NCBI GenBank assembly: GCA_910574455.1
Contig: CAJSYZ010000003.1
Span: 2,913,250 to 2,977,249 of the forward strand
Direction of reading: 5' to 3'
From: Trichaptum fuscoviolaceum
Lineage: Eukaryota; Basidiomycota; Agaricomycetes; Hymenochaetales; Trichaptaceae
DNA length: 64,000 bases
Shown: positions 53,383 through 63,515 of the stretch, one piece after another
Position numbering within the stretch: position 1 is the stretch's first letter
Layout: each line of letters begins with the position of its first letter
Translations under genes and position numbers: made by a program
Notes under the pieces: model-generated
Database searches by the model: none
What the model was told of the DNA's origin: nothing
The model's input: the letters and a program-made list of their open reading frames with translations, nothing else

Positions 53383-53475
53383 TTGCTCTCGTGGTGTAAT
53401 GGTTATTCTTAGGGACTAATCGACTTGCGAGTTCGACCCTCGTTAATGTAATTTTCTTTTTTTCTTTTTTCGAGA
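53383..53475 (+). other. tRNA-like, Pol III-type unit
   Basis: An A-box-like TGGTGTAATGG (53392-53402) and a B-box-like AGTTCGACCC (53430-53439), with a T-arm that can pair (GCGAG/CTCGT), are spaced as in a tRNA and followed by a T-rich run (53455-53470) suited to Pol III termination. The anticodon arm and acceptor stem do not pair, so this is not a working tRNA; a SINE head or tRNA relic is more likely. Confidence 0.5.
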
Positions 53476-53477
53476 CC

Positions 53478-53630
53478 GTTAGGGCGTTAGGGTTGTTAGG
53501 GTGGGGGACCGGGGGCGAAGCCCCCGGTTAGGGTTATGTTAGGGTTATTGGGGGGTTTGGGGGGCGAAGCCCCCCATGTTAAGGTTAGGGTAGGGCTAAG
53601 GTTAGTGGTTAGGGTTATTGTTAGGATTAG
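53478..53630 (+). repeat. Interstitial TTAGGG-like repeats with GC hairpins
   Basis: About eight GTTAGGG or close variants are scattered over 150 bases, with two perfect hairpins, CCGGGGGC-GAA-GCCCCCGG (53509-53527) and GGGGGGC-GAA-GCCCCCC (53559-53575). TTAGGG is the usual fungal telomere unit. Confidence 0.75.
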
Positions 53631-53632
53631 TG

Positions 53633-53699
53633 GGCTGGCTAGTTTGCACAAGAGCTTGCTAAGCAGGCCCGCATGGCGCCAGGCTTCGCTAATTAGAAG
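53633..53699. repeat. Inner inverted repeat, left
   Basis: About 67 bases (including TTGCACAAGAGCTTG) that reappear inverted at 62248-62314 with roughly a dozen mismatches. Confidence 0.75.
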
Positions 53700-53989
53700 C
53701 TTGCCTTTTGCGGAAAGGAAGCACCAGATTGGGATCCTCGCCGGGGAACTCCGAGCTGCCAGAAACGCGTGTTGCGTCACAACAAAGCAACACAACGCGT
53801 TTGCGCCCCCACCCAGCCATTCGCGCATCCCTCTCATTTTCCCCAACCATCCTCACGACCTCGCGTCCCCCAGTTGCAATTGCTAGCCACCTTCAAGCTC
53901 GTCCTTGTGAACTGTTTGATCTTTCCTCAGGTGTGTAATATTTCTCTAATTGACTTGAAATAATTGATTTGTCTAATTAAACATACAGG

Positions 53990-54409
53990 AAGTGACAGCA
54001 GAAATGCGAGATTAACGGTTGAAGAACGAAAGCAAGCGCTGGAACTGGACGAACTCATGGGCGAGGTGCGCGAAAGCAAGCTCTTTTGTAAACCGTGTCA
54101 GAAGTGGGGGAAGCCTGGGACTATGACAAAGTATTAGTGGGGAGGCGGTTACTAAGGGACATTGTGAGTTTCATAGATGACTCTAGGTGTCTCGTTTCTG
54201 ACCACTGTTCAGTGAACTACGCACAGGCAAAGGAGTTTACTGTAAACCGAGTGCCTTGTACTAAAGTATGTAAATTAATGTCAGAAACTGTACACTTCTG
54301 TGCCAGTGTAACGAATGCGCAACTAGCTTCTCAACTTCGAGAAGCTATCTCAGACTATGGCACTATGTCAGCAATCATACAGGAGTCCAACCAGAAGTAC
54401 AAGCGCAGC
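53990..54409 (+). pseudogene. Decayed cargo gene, 5' fragment (zinc-ribbon-like)
   Basis: After a likely intron ending in ACATACAG, a frame reads ARLTVEERKQALELDELMGE and ESKLFCKPCQKW, with a CxxC pair resembling small zinc-ribbon proteins common in mushroom transposons, then hits stops in all frames. A later stretch (LREAISDYGTMSAIIQESNQ) looks like coiled coil. The Gypsy element is inserted in this coiled coil. Function unknown. Confidence 0.45.
54405..54409. repeat. 5-bp duplication of the Gypsy insertion, left copy
   Basis: GCAGC, repeated at 61117-61121. Confidence 0.85.
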
Positions 54410-55227
54410 TGTTACGACCGTCGGGAATTGTAGCGGGAAACAGTTTCGGGAAACTGGAATTCGCGACAAGAACCCGCGTTCGGGAATCTGGATTCGCGAC
54501 TGGGAACGAGCGTGGGAATTCAGGCGGGAAACGCGCGGGATTCTATCCAGGCGCGTCGCGGGATTCTCAAGGCCAGCTAGGACTCTTCACTGCTTTGAAC
54601 GTCAAGTAAGCGGATCCCTAAGGAAGCACTCCACAAGTAAGTATTGCGCAACTAACTACACAGGAGAAAAGAGAGAGATCACACCTAAGGAAGCACTCCA
54701 CAAGAGGTCAAAAGTGAGGTGCTCCTTACGATGCCTACAGCTATTTATCTACTTCGTAAAGACTGTATAGTTAATCTACGCTAAGTGTCCTTGCGCAATG
54801 CGCACCTATCTACTACAAACGATACATGCTACGACCGCACTGCTAGGCATGTCTATCCCGTCTCTCCAGATGGCTACGGCCTGTCCGTGGACGTCAGCGT
54901 CCGGTCCGGGGCCGCGACTAGCCAGACTAGGTATGCCAGACTGTTGCAGGTCGTCACCTTGAGGTACTAACGGATTAATGAGCGTATGTTGATAAGTGAA
55001 TGTACGTGTGCCGTGGCGGGTCGTCGTAAATGAATGTGTGTATGCGTGCATGGTTGCCGGGACAGTGGTGCGGGATAAGTCACGTGAGCATGGGATCGTG
55101 CGATTCGGGAATGAGGTTTCGCGCGGGGAATCTAATGGCGGGATTCTCCCCGCGGGTTTGTCTGCTCATGTCGGGATCCTTGGCGGGAAAGTGCGGGAAA
55201 TGAGAAAAGGAGCCCGGGATCTCGACA
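54410..55227 (-). repeat. Gypsy 3' LTR (left copy)
   Basis: 818 bp; differs from the right copy at about three places (one A in a poly-A run near 54442, a substitution near 54681, another near 55067). Confidence 0.92.
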
Positions 55228-57392
55228 TTACCCCCCTCCAAAGGCGCAACTCCGGGGCGCCAAGCTTGAATCTTGCTCAGGTCACAGAGCTCGATAGCGT
55301 TGACTTCTCGAGGGGCGTCCGGGTGTTTTCGATAGAAACTGCGAATTTTAGCCTTTGCATTACCCATATCCTTTGCGGGAATCCATGTATCTTCCGCGCT
55401 CGAATATCCCTTCCATCGTACCAAATATTCAAATCTCCGTCTAAACCGTCTAGCATCCAGAACCTCTTCCACCTCGTACTCCAGATCTCCTTCTACTTCG
55501 ACTGGGGGCGGCGGGGGTTGCGTTCGACCGGGAATGTCGTCTTCGTGGTATGGCGAGAGCAGCGATACGTGAAATACGGGATGAATCTTCAGCGACGCGG
55601 GGAGTTCGAGTTCGTAGGTGAGGTCACTTAGCTTTGCCTTCACTTTATACGGCCCTAGTCGTTTCGGTAATAATTTGCGCGCTCCTGGTCGCCGAACGTT
55701 CGTCGCCTCAAGCCATACTTTATCCCCGACTGCGTACTGCGGGGCCTCGTTCCTGGCCTGATCGTAGTGCTGCTTCATGCGCTCTGCCGCAACCTCCAAA
55801 GCCGCTCTTGCCTCTTCCTGTGCCTGCTGAAGCTCCTGTAGTCGTGCGTCCGCGGCGGGGACCGTGGACAGGCCGTCGCTCGGGGCAATCGTGAATTCGG
55901 GATTGTAGCCGTAGACAAGCGCGAACGGGGATTGTCGTGTTGCCGCGTGCGCTTTCGTGTTGTGCGCGAATTCTGCCATTGGGAGTAATCCGGCCCAGTT
56001 TTCTTGTCGTGTATCTATGAAAGCCCGTAAATATTGTTCCAGCTCTTGGTTTACCCTTTCGGTTTGCCCATCCGTCTGCGGGTGATACGCAGTCGACGTG
56101 GTACCCTTGATACCGAGTCGGGAAAAAAGGGCTTTCATGAACTGCGCGACAAACTGTGGTCCTCGGTCGGATATGATCTGGCGGGGGGTTCCGTGCAGCT
56201 TCCAGACGTGCTGCAGGAATAGTTCCGCAGTTTCCGGTGCATCAATGTCAGACGTGGTCGGGATAAAATGCGCTTGCTTGGTGAGACGGTCGACCACCAC
56301 GAAAATTGCGTCGTAATCCTCAGATCGGGGGAGCTGGGTGATGAAATCGCACGAAATCGCCTGCCAGGGGCCCTGCGGGATTTCGTTCGGTTGCAGGAGT
56401 CCTACCGGGCGTTGGGATCGGTTCTTCGTGCGTGCGCAGGTATCGCATCCCGAAACGTATCGTTCTACGAAGTTAGACATCCCGGGCCACCAGTAGTTGC
56501 GGCTTACCATCTCAAACGTTTTCCAACGTCCAGGATGTCCGGCAGGGAGACTGTCATGGTAAGTCTTCACCACATCCCGGCAAATGGTCTCGTCTTTCGG
56601 GACGTAAACCTTACCCTGGTACAGGATGAGGCCTTCCTCGGTGCTCCAGTCCTCAAGTTCCTTGGTCAGGACTCGAGGCGCCTTGGACTTGACCAACTCG
56701 ATTGCGTCCACCAGTTCGTCTTCGTACTGATCTGACTTACGAATGCGTCGTAGGAGGGCCTGATCCCCGTGTACCTGTGTCATTCCCCGACGAATTGCTT
56801 TTAGTCGAAACATTTCGGGGGTCAAGAGGGTCCGTCCCGTGTTGTCTTCGCCTTCGGGTTGAAGATCGACGCGTCGTGACATGGCGTCGGGTTTGCCCCC
56901 GAGTCGCCCTGGGCGATGGCGAATCGTAAAGTCGAAGCGAGTGAGGAACAGACTCCACCGGGCTTGGCGTCGCGTCAGCGTTCGGGATTCAGAGAAATAT
57001 AGCAGATTCTTGTGGTCAGACACGATATCGAGTTTATGACTCGCACCTTCGAGATAATGTCGCCACTCGTCAAGAGCTCTAATAATCGCGAGTAGCTCCT
57101 TGTCATAAATCTCGTAGTTGCGTTCCGCATCGTTGAGGGATTTCGAGAAAAAGGCGACCGGATGTATCAGCCCGTCGTCGCCTTCCTGGGACAAGACCGC
57201 GCCGGTCGCGAAATCAGAGGCGTCGCATTCCACGATGAATTGTCGCGACATGTCTGGCATCATCAGGACGGGGGCGGTCGTGAACATGCGCTTGAGATAG
57301 TCGAAAGCGAACTGCTGGTTTTCTGTCCAGGCCCAGCGAACGTCCTTCTTCAGCAGCGTCGTGAGCGGTTTGACGATGTGCGAGAAATCCAA
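55080..57392 (-). pseudogene. Gypsy pol: RNase H, integrase, chromodomain
   Basis: A 770-codon open frame whose start is set by an upstream frame break, not a real start codon. RNase H motifs: [37 protein letters not shown]. The integrase has the HHCC finger (H in YHDSLPAGHPG, C in GCDTCARTKN) and DDE residues in SCDFITQLP, IISDRGPQFV and NQELEQYLRAF. The C-terminus has a GPYKVKAKLSDLTYELELP beta domain, then a chromodomain YEVEEVLDARRFRRRFEYLV, RWKGYSSAEDTW. The last codons run into the LTR, with the polypurine tract at about 55231. Integrase and chromodomain look intact. Confidence 0.9.
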
Positions 57393-57903
57393 TGAAGCGT
57401 CGATAGAAATTCGCGAACCCGAGGAAGGCTTGAATGTCTTTCACCTTTTTCGGGGTAGGCCAGTCGAGGACCGCCTGTACCTTGGCGGGATCCATCGCCA
57501 CCTTTCCCTGCGAAATAATCATCCCGAGATACTCGACGGAAGTCTGTTTGAATTTGCACTTTTCGGGTTTGCAGAACAAGTCGTTTTCGCGTAGCCGTTT
57601 AAGGACTTCCCGTACGTGTTCATCGTGCTGCGATTCATTTTCGGAAAAGATTAGCAAATCGTCAAGATAGATGATCACGTATACTCCAATGAGGTCTTTG
57701 AAGATATCGTTCATCATGTGCTGGAAGGTCGCTGGGGCATTCGTGAGCCCGAATGTCATCACCGTTGGTTCGAAATGTCCTGCCTGAGTCCGAAATGCAG
57801 CCTTCCACTCGTCGCCTTGCTTCAGTCGCACATTGTGGTAGCCCCATCGTAAATCTAGAGTCGTGAAAACTTTCGCCTTTTGCAGCGCGTCTACGAGTTC
57901 CAT
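57214..57903 (-). pseudogene. Gypsy pol: reverse transcriptase
   Basis: Contains the RT core [38 protein letters not shown] and the catalytic [10 protein letters not shown], followed by [11 protein letters not shown]. It is separated from protease by a TGA at 57922-57924, where related elements have Arg (CGA to TGA would be a C-to-T change). It leaves the RNase H frame near 57390, where one extra G occurs. Both are lesions, not natural recoding signals, as far as can be seen. Confidence 0.88.
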
Positions 57904-57921
57904 CGTGAGGGGAAGCGGGTA

Positions 57922-59481
57922 TCAATTCTTGACCGTGATGTCGTTCAGTCGTCGGTAATCGACTACCATGCGCAAGGTTCCATCCTTTTTCTTGATAAAG
58001 AAGACGGGAGCCGCTGCAGGGGATTTCGAAGGTCGTATGTACCCCTTGCGCAGGTTTTCGTCAACGAATTCGCGAAGGGCATCGCGTTCGGCTGGGGCCA
58101 AGGGATAGATTTTGCTGTACGGGGGAACCTTCCCGGGTTCTAAATCTATGGCGTGGTCATACGGCTTGCGCAGTGGAAGCCTTTCGGATTCAACTTTCGA
58201 GAAAACGTCGGCAAACTCACGGAATTCGGGGGGAACTAGTTCTTCGAAGGTTTTCTCGCCTTCCTTTACCGCCGACTTCTCAGCGATGGCCTGGGAGTGG
58301 GTGTACGAGGCGGCAATTTTGTACGCGAAATGGTCGTCCGTCGTGACGAAGTAGGATTCGGCGTCGTGGTACTGGTCCCAATATTTTTCTGAGTACCGAA
58401 ATCCCGGTGGGACAGCTTCCCATTCGGCCTGGGTCCTGTCGGGCCCCCAGGGGGTCTCGACTTCTTCTGCTATGGCGAGGCGGGGAAGCGGGACCAGGCG
58501 TTGCTGGTTGTCACACTGGGGCGGGCAGCGGTTGAGATCGACCACATCGTTGGTCCAGTCAATGGTTGGGTTATGGTGCCGCAACCAGTCGATCCCCATG
58601 ATAATATCGTCGTCGCCAATATCCGCGACGGCCATGGTCAACTGTTCTAAGTGTCCCTTCATCTCGACGTTGAGGACTACTTCCTTGGTGATGCGTCCAA
58701 TTGCGTTCGGGGAATTGTCTGCGTTTCGCAAAAGTATCGGGATTACCAAGTCTCGGGTCTGGAGTCCGTGTCGCGAAACGTAGCGGGAATTTATGAAAGT
58801 TCCCGATGCACCGCTGTCTAACATTACTGTGGCTAAGGCATCCGTCTTTCCGTCGCTAACCTGTACCGGGAACTTCAAATGTCGTCGAAGACGACGGTCT
58901 ATTGTAGAGATGGTTAAATACAAGGGACCATTATTAAGAGAGTTCTTCGGCCACAAGGGCGGTTGGGTCGTATAGGGCGCGACTGAGCAATACGACCCTA
59001 CTGAAAACCCGCTGGGGGCGGGGCTTCGGGATTGTGAACGTTCTTGGCGGCGGGCGTCATGGCGGCGAATGCGTTCTGTAGCACGGACTGCTGCACATTC
59101 TGGACGTACTGTTCCGCCATACGTTTGAGCGTTTCTTCGAACGACTGGAGCGCGGGGGGCGATGGGCTCGACGGGGACGTGGATTTCGTCGCCTTTAGGT
59201 TTCGGGATGGCGGTCGCGTTGGGCAATCGCTCACCAAATGGTCTTTCTCTTCCGCAGTAGTAGCATAGTCCCTTACTCCTGCGCTCCCGGCGCACCCTGT
59301 CAATCTCCATTGCGTTGGGATCCTTCGTCGAGCTTGCGCCCGCAGTCGGGATCGTACGCGGAGCTGAACTAGTGGTGCCGGGATTGCTTCGGGGCGTAGC
59401 CGCTGGCTTTGATACTGGTCCATAGGCGTGTGCGAGCCTTAGCTTCTCGTCCGTCTCGGAAACCCAGTTGACGTAGGGCAT
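57922..59481 (-). pseudogene. Gypsy gag C-terminus and protease, frame-broken
   Basis: The frame starts in gag ([18 protein letters not shown]) after a frame break near 59465, reads into the zinc knuckle ([10 protein letters not shown]), and loses the His/Cys half there; the other half (HLVSDCP) is in the neighbouring frame, so an extra base lies near 59250. That other frame runs to a natural-looking gag stop at 58998. Further on comes the aspartic protease with [17 protein letters not shown] and [13 protein letters not shown], then the start of RT ending [15 protein letters not shown]. No functional gag-pol is possible from this copy as sequenced. Confidence 0.82.
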
Positions 59482-60208
59482 CGAATTTCATATCCTTCGC
59501 CTCTGTGCTGGCGATGTGCTGGCGAACCTGGTCTTTGAGTCCCTTCCGGAACATGTCGAGGTAGATGACATCCGTCGTTGCGTCCTTGGGCCACCCGGTG
59601 AGGGCTTGGAGGGCACGGAATTGCGACGCAAACTCGGCGACCGTTCCTGTCTGGCGTAGGCGCATCAGCTTGTCGGCTGCGGCTTTGTCTGCATCGATTT
59701 CCCCGTAAGAGGCGCGAAGGGCGGCGAACAGGGCCTCCAGGCTGGCGGCTTCTGGCGGTGTCGGGATGTCCTGGAGTCGATCTAGAATGGGTCGTGCCCA
59801 GTCTTGCGCCGGCCCCCGCAGTAGCATCAGAGCAAATGCGACCTTGCGGGTTTCGTCTAGTCCCGGATGTTGTCCGAACAGGTAGAGCTTAATCTGGTGA
59901 ATCCAGTTCTCCAGCTTGGCTCGTTCGCCTTCGAAGGTGTCGGGAAGCTTCATCTTGAGCCCGGCTCCGCCCCCAGACGGGGAGGCGGGCTGACTCGCGA
60001 TTTGGGCTTCTAACGCCTGGTTGGCGTGCTTGAGCTGGGCGACTGTGTTCTGGACCTGATTGTGTTCGTTGACTAGCTTGGAGTAGCGCTTTTCGAGGGT
60101 GTCGAGGCGATCAAGGATGGGCTGGAGTTTGTCTTCCTCCATCGAGGAGCTAGGGGACGGGAAAGCGAAGGTATCTGCGAGTCCTCCCCATTCCTGGTGG
60201 GACGACAT
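59369..60208 (-). pseudogene. Gypsy gag, 5' part
   Basis: From the ATG at 60208 (MSSHQEWGGLADTFAF) come a coiled-coil segment (LDRLDTLEKRYSKLVNEHNQ), the capsid-like block MKLPDTFEGERAKLENWIHQ, LYLFGQHPGLDETRKVAFAL, LMRLRQTGTVAEFASQFRAL and YLDMFRKGLKDQVRQHI. It leaves the true frame near 59465 and stops at 59369. Confidence 0.85.
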
Positions 60209-60297
60209 CGCGGGTCGGCGGTACGGGTGCGGGGGTAGAAGTAAAGAGCGTGAGGGTGTCGAGTCCGAGCGGCGGTGAGCCAGGACTTTTGACCTAA

Positions 60298-61116
60298 TGT
60301 TACGACCGTCGGGAATTGTAGCGGGAAAACAGTTTCGGGAAACTGGAATTCGCGACAAGAACCCGCGTTCGGGAATCTGGATTCGCGACTGGGAACGAGC
60401 GTGGGAATTCAGGCGGGAAACGCGCGGGATTCTATCCAGGCGCGTCGCGGGATTCTCAAGGCCAGCTAGGACTCTTCACTGCTTTGAACGTCAAGTAAGC
60501 GGATCCCTAAGGAAGCACTCCACAAGTAAGTATTGCGCAACTAACTACACAGGAGAAAAGAGAGAGATCGCACCTAAGGAAGCACTCCACAAGAGGTCAA
60601 AAGTGAGGTGCTCCTTACGATGCCTACAGCTATTTATCTACTTCGTAAAGACTGTATAGTTAATCTACGCTAAGTGTCCTTGCGCAATGCGCACCTATCT
60701 ACTACAAACGATACATGCTACGACCGCACTGCTAGGCATGTCTATCCCGTCTCTCCAGATGGCTACGGCCTGTCCGTGGACGTCAGCGTCCGGTCCGGGG
60801 CCGCGACTAGCCAGACTAGGTATGCCAGACTGTTGCAGGTCGTCACCTTGAGGTACTAACGGATTAATGAGCGTATGTTGATAAGTGAATGTACGTGTGC
60901 CGTGGCGGGTCGTCGTAAATGAATGTGTGTATGCGTGCATGGTTGCCGGGACGGTGGTGCGGGATAAGTCACGTGAGCATGGGATCGTGCGATTCGGGAA
61001 TGAGGTTTCGCGCGGGGAATCTAATGGCGGGATTCTCCCCGCGGGTTTGTCTGCTCATGTCGGGATCCTTGGCGGGAAAGTGCGGGAAATGAGAAAAGGA
61101 GCCCGGGATCTCGACA
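60298..61116 (-). repeat. Gypsy 5' LTR (right copy)
   Basis: 819 bp, ~99.6% identical to the left LTR by eye. The gag-side flank (60280-60297) shows no clear tRNA-complementary primer site. Confidence 0.92.
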
Positions 61117-61121
61117 GCAGC
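61117..61121. repeat. 5-bp duplication of the Gypsy insertion, right copy
   Basis: GCAGC, matching 54405-54409. Confidence 0.85.
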
Positions 61122-61740
61122 CAGCAAGATAATGCACTCAAAATCAGCAACTCAAGGACCTGGTCCGACAGATTAATGCATTGCTGAAGGAACTGGGGCG
61201 TCGACAGGATGCCACTTTGCCGTCTGGAGACTATTAATCCAGCAGATACTATCGAGACAGTCATAACGAATAACCTTGTGTTATACAGGTCTATTGACCA
61301 GCTCAGGAGCAGAACCAGATATTTCTAAAGATAACACGCGACCTCGGTGGAAAAGGAGGAACGGCGGTACAAAGACCGTCTTGAGTTGGAGCAGAATAAA
61401 GCTATCCGTGAGGCTCACGATGTTATATAGGAACTCCCGTCGCAGCTCGAGCAAACACAGAGATCACATCAGGCAACCGTCCAGGCATACAAGAAAGAAT
61501 GGGTTGTTCATAAGCTCATGATTCAACAATATGAACGTGGCGCAATGGCGTCTTTTGCGCGGAATCAATGAATGACCAACCACTCGAACATCCTGAACTT
61601 GAAAGAAATGTCGAAGAGATACAGAACTCGTTCGAGGAGTACCGGCACGAGATGGGGATTGATGTAGCCAAGTTGCGTGAAGGAGCTGCTCCCTATCAAC
61701 GCTAAACCAACCAGCTATGTGATACTATAGTGAAAGCCAA
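61117..61740 (+). pseudogene. Decayed cargo gene, 3' fragment (coiled coil)
   Basis: Continues the coiled coil interrupted by the Gypsy element: QLKDLVRQINALLKELGRRQ, KEERRYKDRLELEQNKAIRE and TVQAYKKEWVVHKLMIQQYE occur in shifting frames with several stops. No named family recognised. Confidence 0.45.
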
Positions 61741-62247
61741 TGCGAAGAAGGAATTCTTGTCTGGTGAGTATCTTATCTTTGCTACTTTGTGTCCGTTCAC
61801 GATTGATTGATGAACAATAGAGCAACAACGACTTCAACAAGATCAATGCGCAATCCAAGAGCGCGAGAACCGCAGCTTAGCGCAACTTGAACGAAACTTG
61901 AATCAGCGGCTTTGCAAAAATTGTGCTCCTTGGTTTCCACATTTTTTTTCTTGCACTGTTCAATAGGCTCTGCCATATTCATCCGTTGTGTCACCTCTTA
62001 TGTTCTTACGAATTTTGTGTACTTCTCCTTCCCGTTCTACTCATATATACTGTTTTGTAGGATATGCACAATTACATACACTTTTGGATCAAGATTTATG
62101 CAGAGTGCACTGGTCAAGGGGTGTTCAAGTTTGGGCTTGCGGACACCGACAGAAACAGAGAACTTCACGCGAAGGACTTACCGTGACTGGCATTTTGTTG
62201 TGGCGTGCTACGACACCTGGCAGATCCTCGTTCTTCATATGGCACAC

Positions 62248-62314
62248 TTCTAATTTGCGAAGCCTGTCATCATGCAGGGTTTGCTTACCAAGCTCTTGTG
62301 CAAGCTAGCAGGCC
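62248..62314. repeat. Inner inverted repeat, right
   Basis: Inverted partner of 53633-53699. Confidence 0.75.
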
Positions 62315-62468
62315 GGATTAGTGGGGGGAATATATATGTTTTCTTATGTTAGGATTAGTGTCAAAGTATATATTTTCATTAGGCATTCAATACAATACTA
62401 AGGAGTCTACAAAATTTGAAGTTGAAGTACTGAGTGCGACGCGACTCTGCTTTGCGTGCGAATTAGAG

Positions 62469-62516
62469 CACGTGATCGTTTTGCGTCGCAAACTTGGTGG
62501 CTGAATAGCATTCAGT
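62469..62516. repeat. Outer terminal inverted repeat, right
   Basis: Inverted partner of 53292-53339; begins with the CACGTG palindrome on this strand and ends ATTCAGT. Confidence 0.85.
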
Positions 62517-62525
62517 CATAGCGGT
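62517..62525. repeat. 9-bp target-site duplication, right copy
   Basis: CATAGCGGT, exact match to 53283-53291. Confidence 0.85.
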
Positions 62526-62706
62526 TGGTGCTATGCCGAATATCCTCCCTTCACCCTGGTCCTCCTCGATAGTTTGCAATGCACTTAACATACCCTCTTT
62601 AATAATTGAAGATCACTCGTCGCCCATGTTGATGGGAAAACACAAGTGCCAATCGTATAAACGAATATACTGTTTGCGATCAGATTCGTTGTTCAGAGGC
62701 GGTTGA
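62517..62706 (+). pseudogene. 3' part of the ORF interrupted by the 53.3-62.5 kb element
   Basis: Starts in the right copy of the 9-bp duplication and stays open (GAMPNILPSPWSSSIVCNAL) to a TGA at 62704-62706, in the same frame as 53089-53291. See that entry. Confidence 0.33.
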
Positions 62707-62727
62707 AGTGCAAAATCGCGTCGTACA

Positions 62728-62772
62728 CCACTGGCATGCGTTAAATACGTTACGTAATAGTACTGCCAGTGG
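62728..62772. repeat. Short inverted repeat
   Basis: CCACTGGCA and TGCCAGTGG form a perfect 9-bp stem around a 27-base AT-rich loop, immediately left of the mariner-like MITE. Confidence 0.6.
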
Positions 62773-62780
62773 TAATACTA

Positions 62781-63411
62781 CAGTGTCGGAAGGCTAAAAC
62801 CCGCCTCTCGGAACCCCCCTTCAAAACTTTTTTTTCTCCGGCCACAAAAACTTGCCAATGACCCTGAAACTGTGTAAATAGCTTCTAGTGCATTATATCT
62901 TTCATTCTTATTGATTAGATTTGCTTGAATTTAATTCCGAAAAATTTTTCATACCAGGATTTTGAAACATGCTACCTAATTTAGTAATACAGCCCTTTTA
63001 AGAGGTTCCCACGGCTTCGGAATATACGGAAACGATGTCTTTTTGCAAGCCGGACTTCCTGGTGGAATAGTTTGGCAAGTTTTACCAATTTAATCCAGAA
63101 TTCATCTTTTTCCCGGTCCACCCGGACACTTTCGTCCGGAAGCCTCAAGCATTAAACCCTAATTACAGACTTTCTAGAAAGTCTCGGAAAACAATTCTGT
63201 TTGTATTTCCAGTCAATCCAAGGTCAATAGAGACTAAAATTCGACTAAAATTTTTCAATTTCTTCAAAAAATTTGAAACATGTACCGGAAAATTTTTTAT
63301 TGCAGAAATCGACGTATCTTCCTTACTTCTATTACAAAAAATTTGAAATCTCAGTCATTGCCGCAAAATTCCGGCCTGTACCCAGAGGCGGGTTTTGACC
63401 TTCCGACACTG
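62781..63411. mobile_element. Tc1/mariner-like MITE
   Basis: A 631-bp element with inverted ends CAGTGTCGGAAGG..AAAACCCGCCTC (28 bp or more, two mismatches), flanked by TA on both sides (62779-62780, 63412-63413). The CAGTG terminus and TA duplication are hallmarks of Tc1/mariner elements. The interior is AT-rich and non-coding, so it is non-autonomous. It lies about 100 bases upstream of RPL29. Confidence 0.82.
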
Positions 63412-63515
63412 TAGTATGCATTAGCTAAGAACTGCATAGGACCTCAGCCACAGATTCCCAGACGTCAGTTCTGTTTCCGGCAACGAATCCGCCCAGCGTC
63501 CAGCAAGTCGTCGAA

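Larger units (their letters stand above)
54410..61116 (-). mobile_element. Chromodomain Gypsy/Ty3 LTR retrotransposon, nested
   Basis: A full-length 6,707-bp element in minus orientation, with TG..CA LTRs and a perfect 5-bp duplication (GCAGC). Domain order is gag (zinc knuckle), protease, reverse transcriptase, RNase H, integrase, chromodomain, which defines the Ty3/Gypsy chromoviruses. A polypurine tract (AGGGGGG) lies against the 3' LTR (left on this strand). The LTRs are almost identical, yet the coding region carries at least four lesions: two frame breaks in gag, one in-frame stop at 57922-57924, and one frame break between RT and RNase H. Confidence 0.92.
53292..62516. mobile_element. 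Inverted-repeat DNA transposon carrying cargo and nested Gypsy
   Basis: A 9,225-bp segment with a perfect 9-bp flanking duplication (CATAGCGGT). The outer 48 bp at each end are inverted copies with two mismatches, starting ACTGAATG, and end in a CACGTG palindrome. A second inverted block of ~67 bp (53633-53699 and 62248-62314) lies further in; on the left the two blocks are separated by a tRNA-like unit and telomere-like repeats. The interior holds a decayed zinc-ribbon/coiled-coil gene, no recognisable transposase, and a complete Gypsy element (54410-61116). Without the Gypsy the element is about 2.5 kb. The 9-bp duplication suggests a Mutator-like class. Confidence 0.8.

Noticed and set aside
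53496..53846. Opposed ~116-codon frames with PNPNITLT-like repeats
   Set aside because: Translation of the TTAGGG-like repeats and hairpins, not coding.
54785..55051. Short frames in the LTR (61 and 81 codons), present twice in the window
   Set aside because: They recur only because the LTR is duplicated (again at 60674-60940); no protein features.
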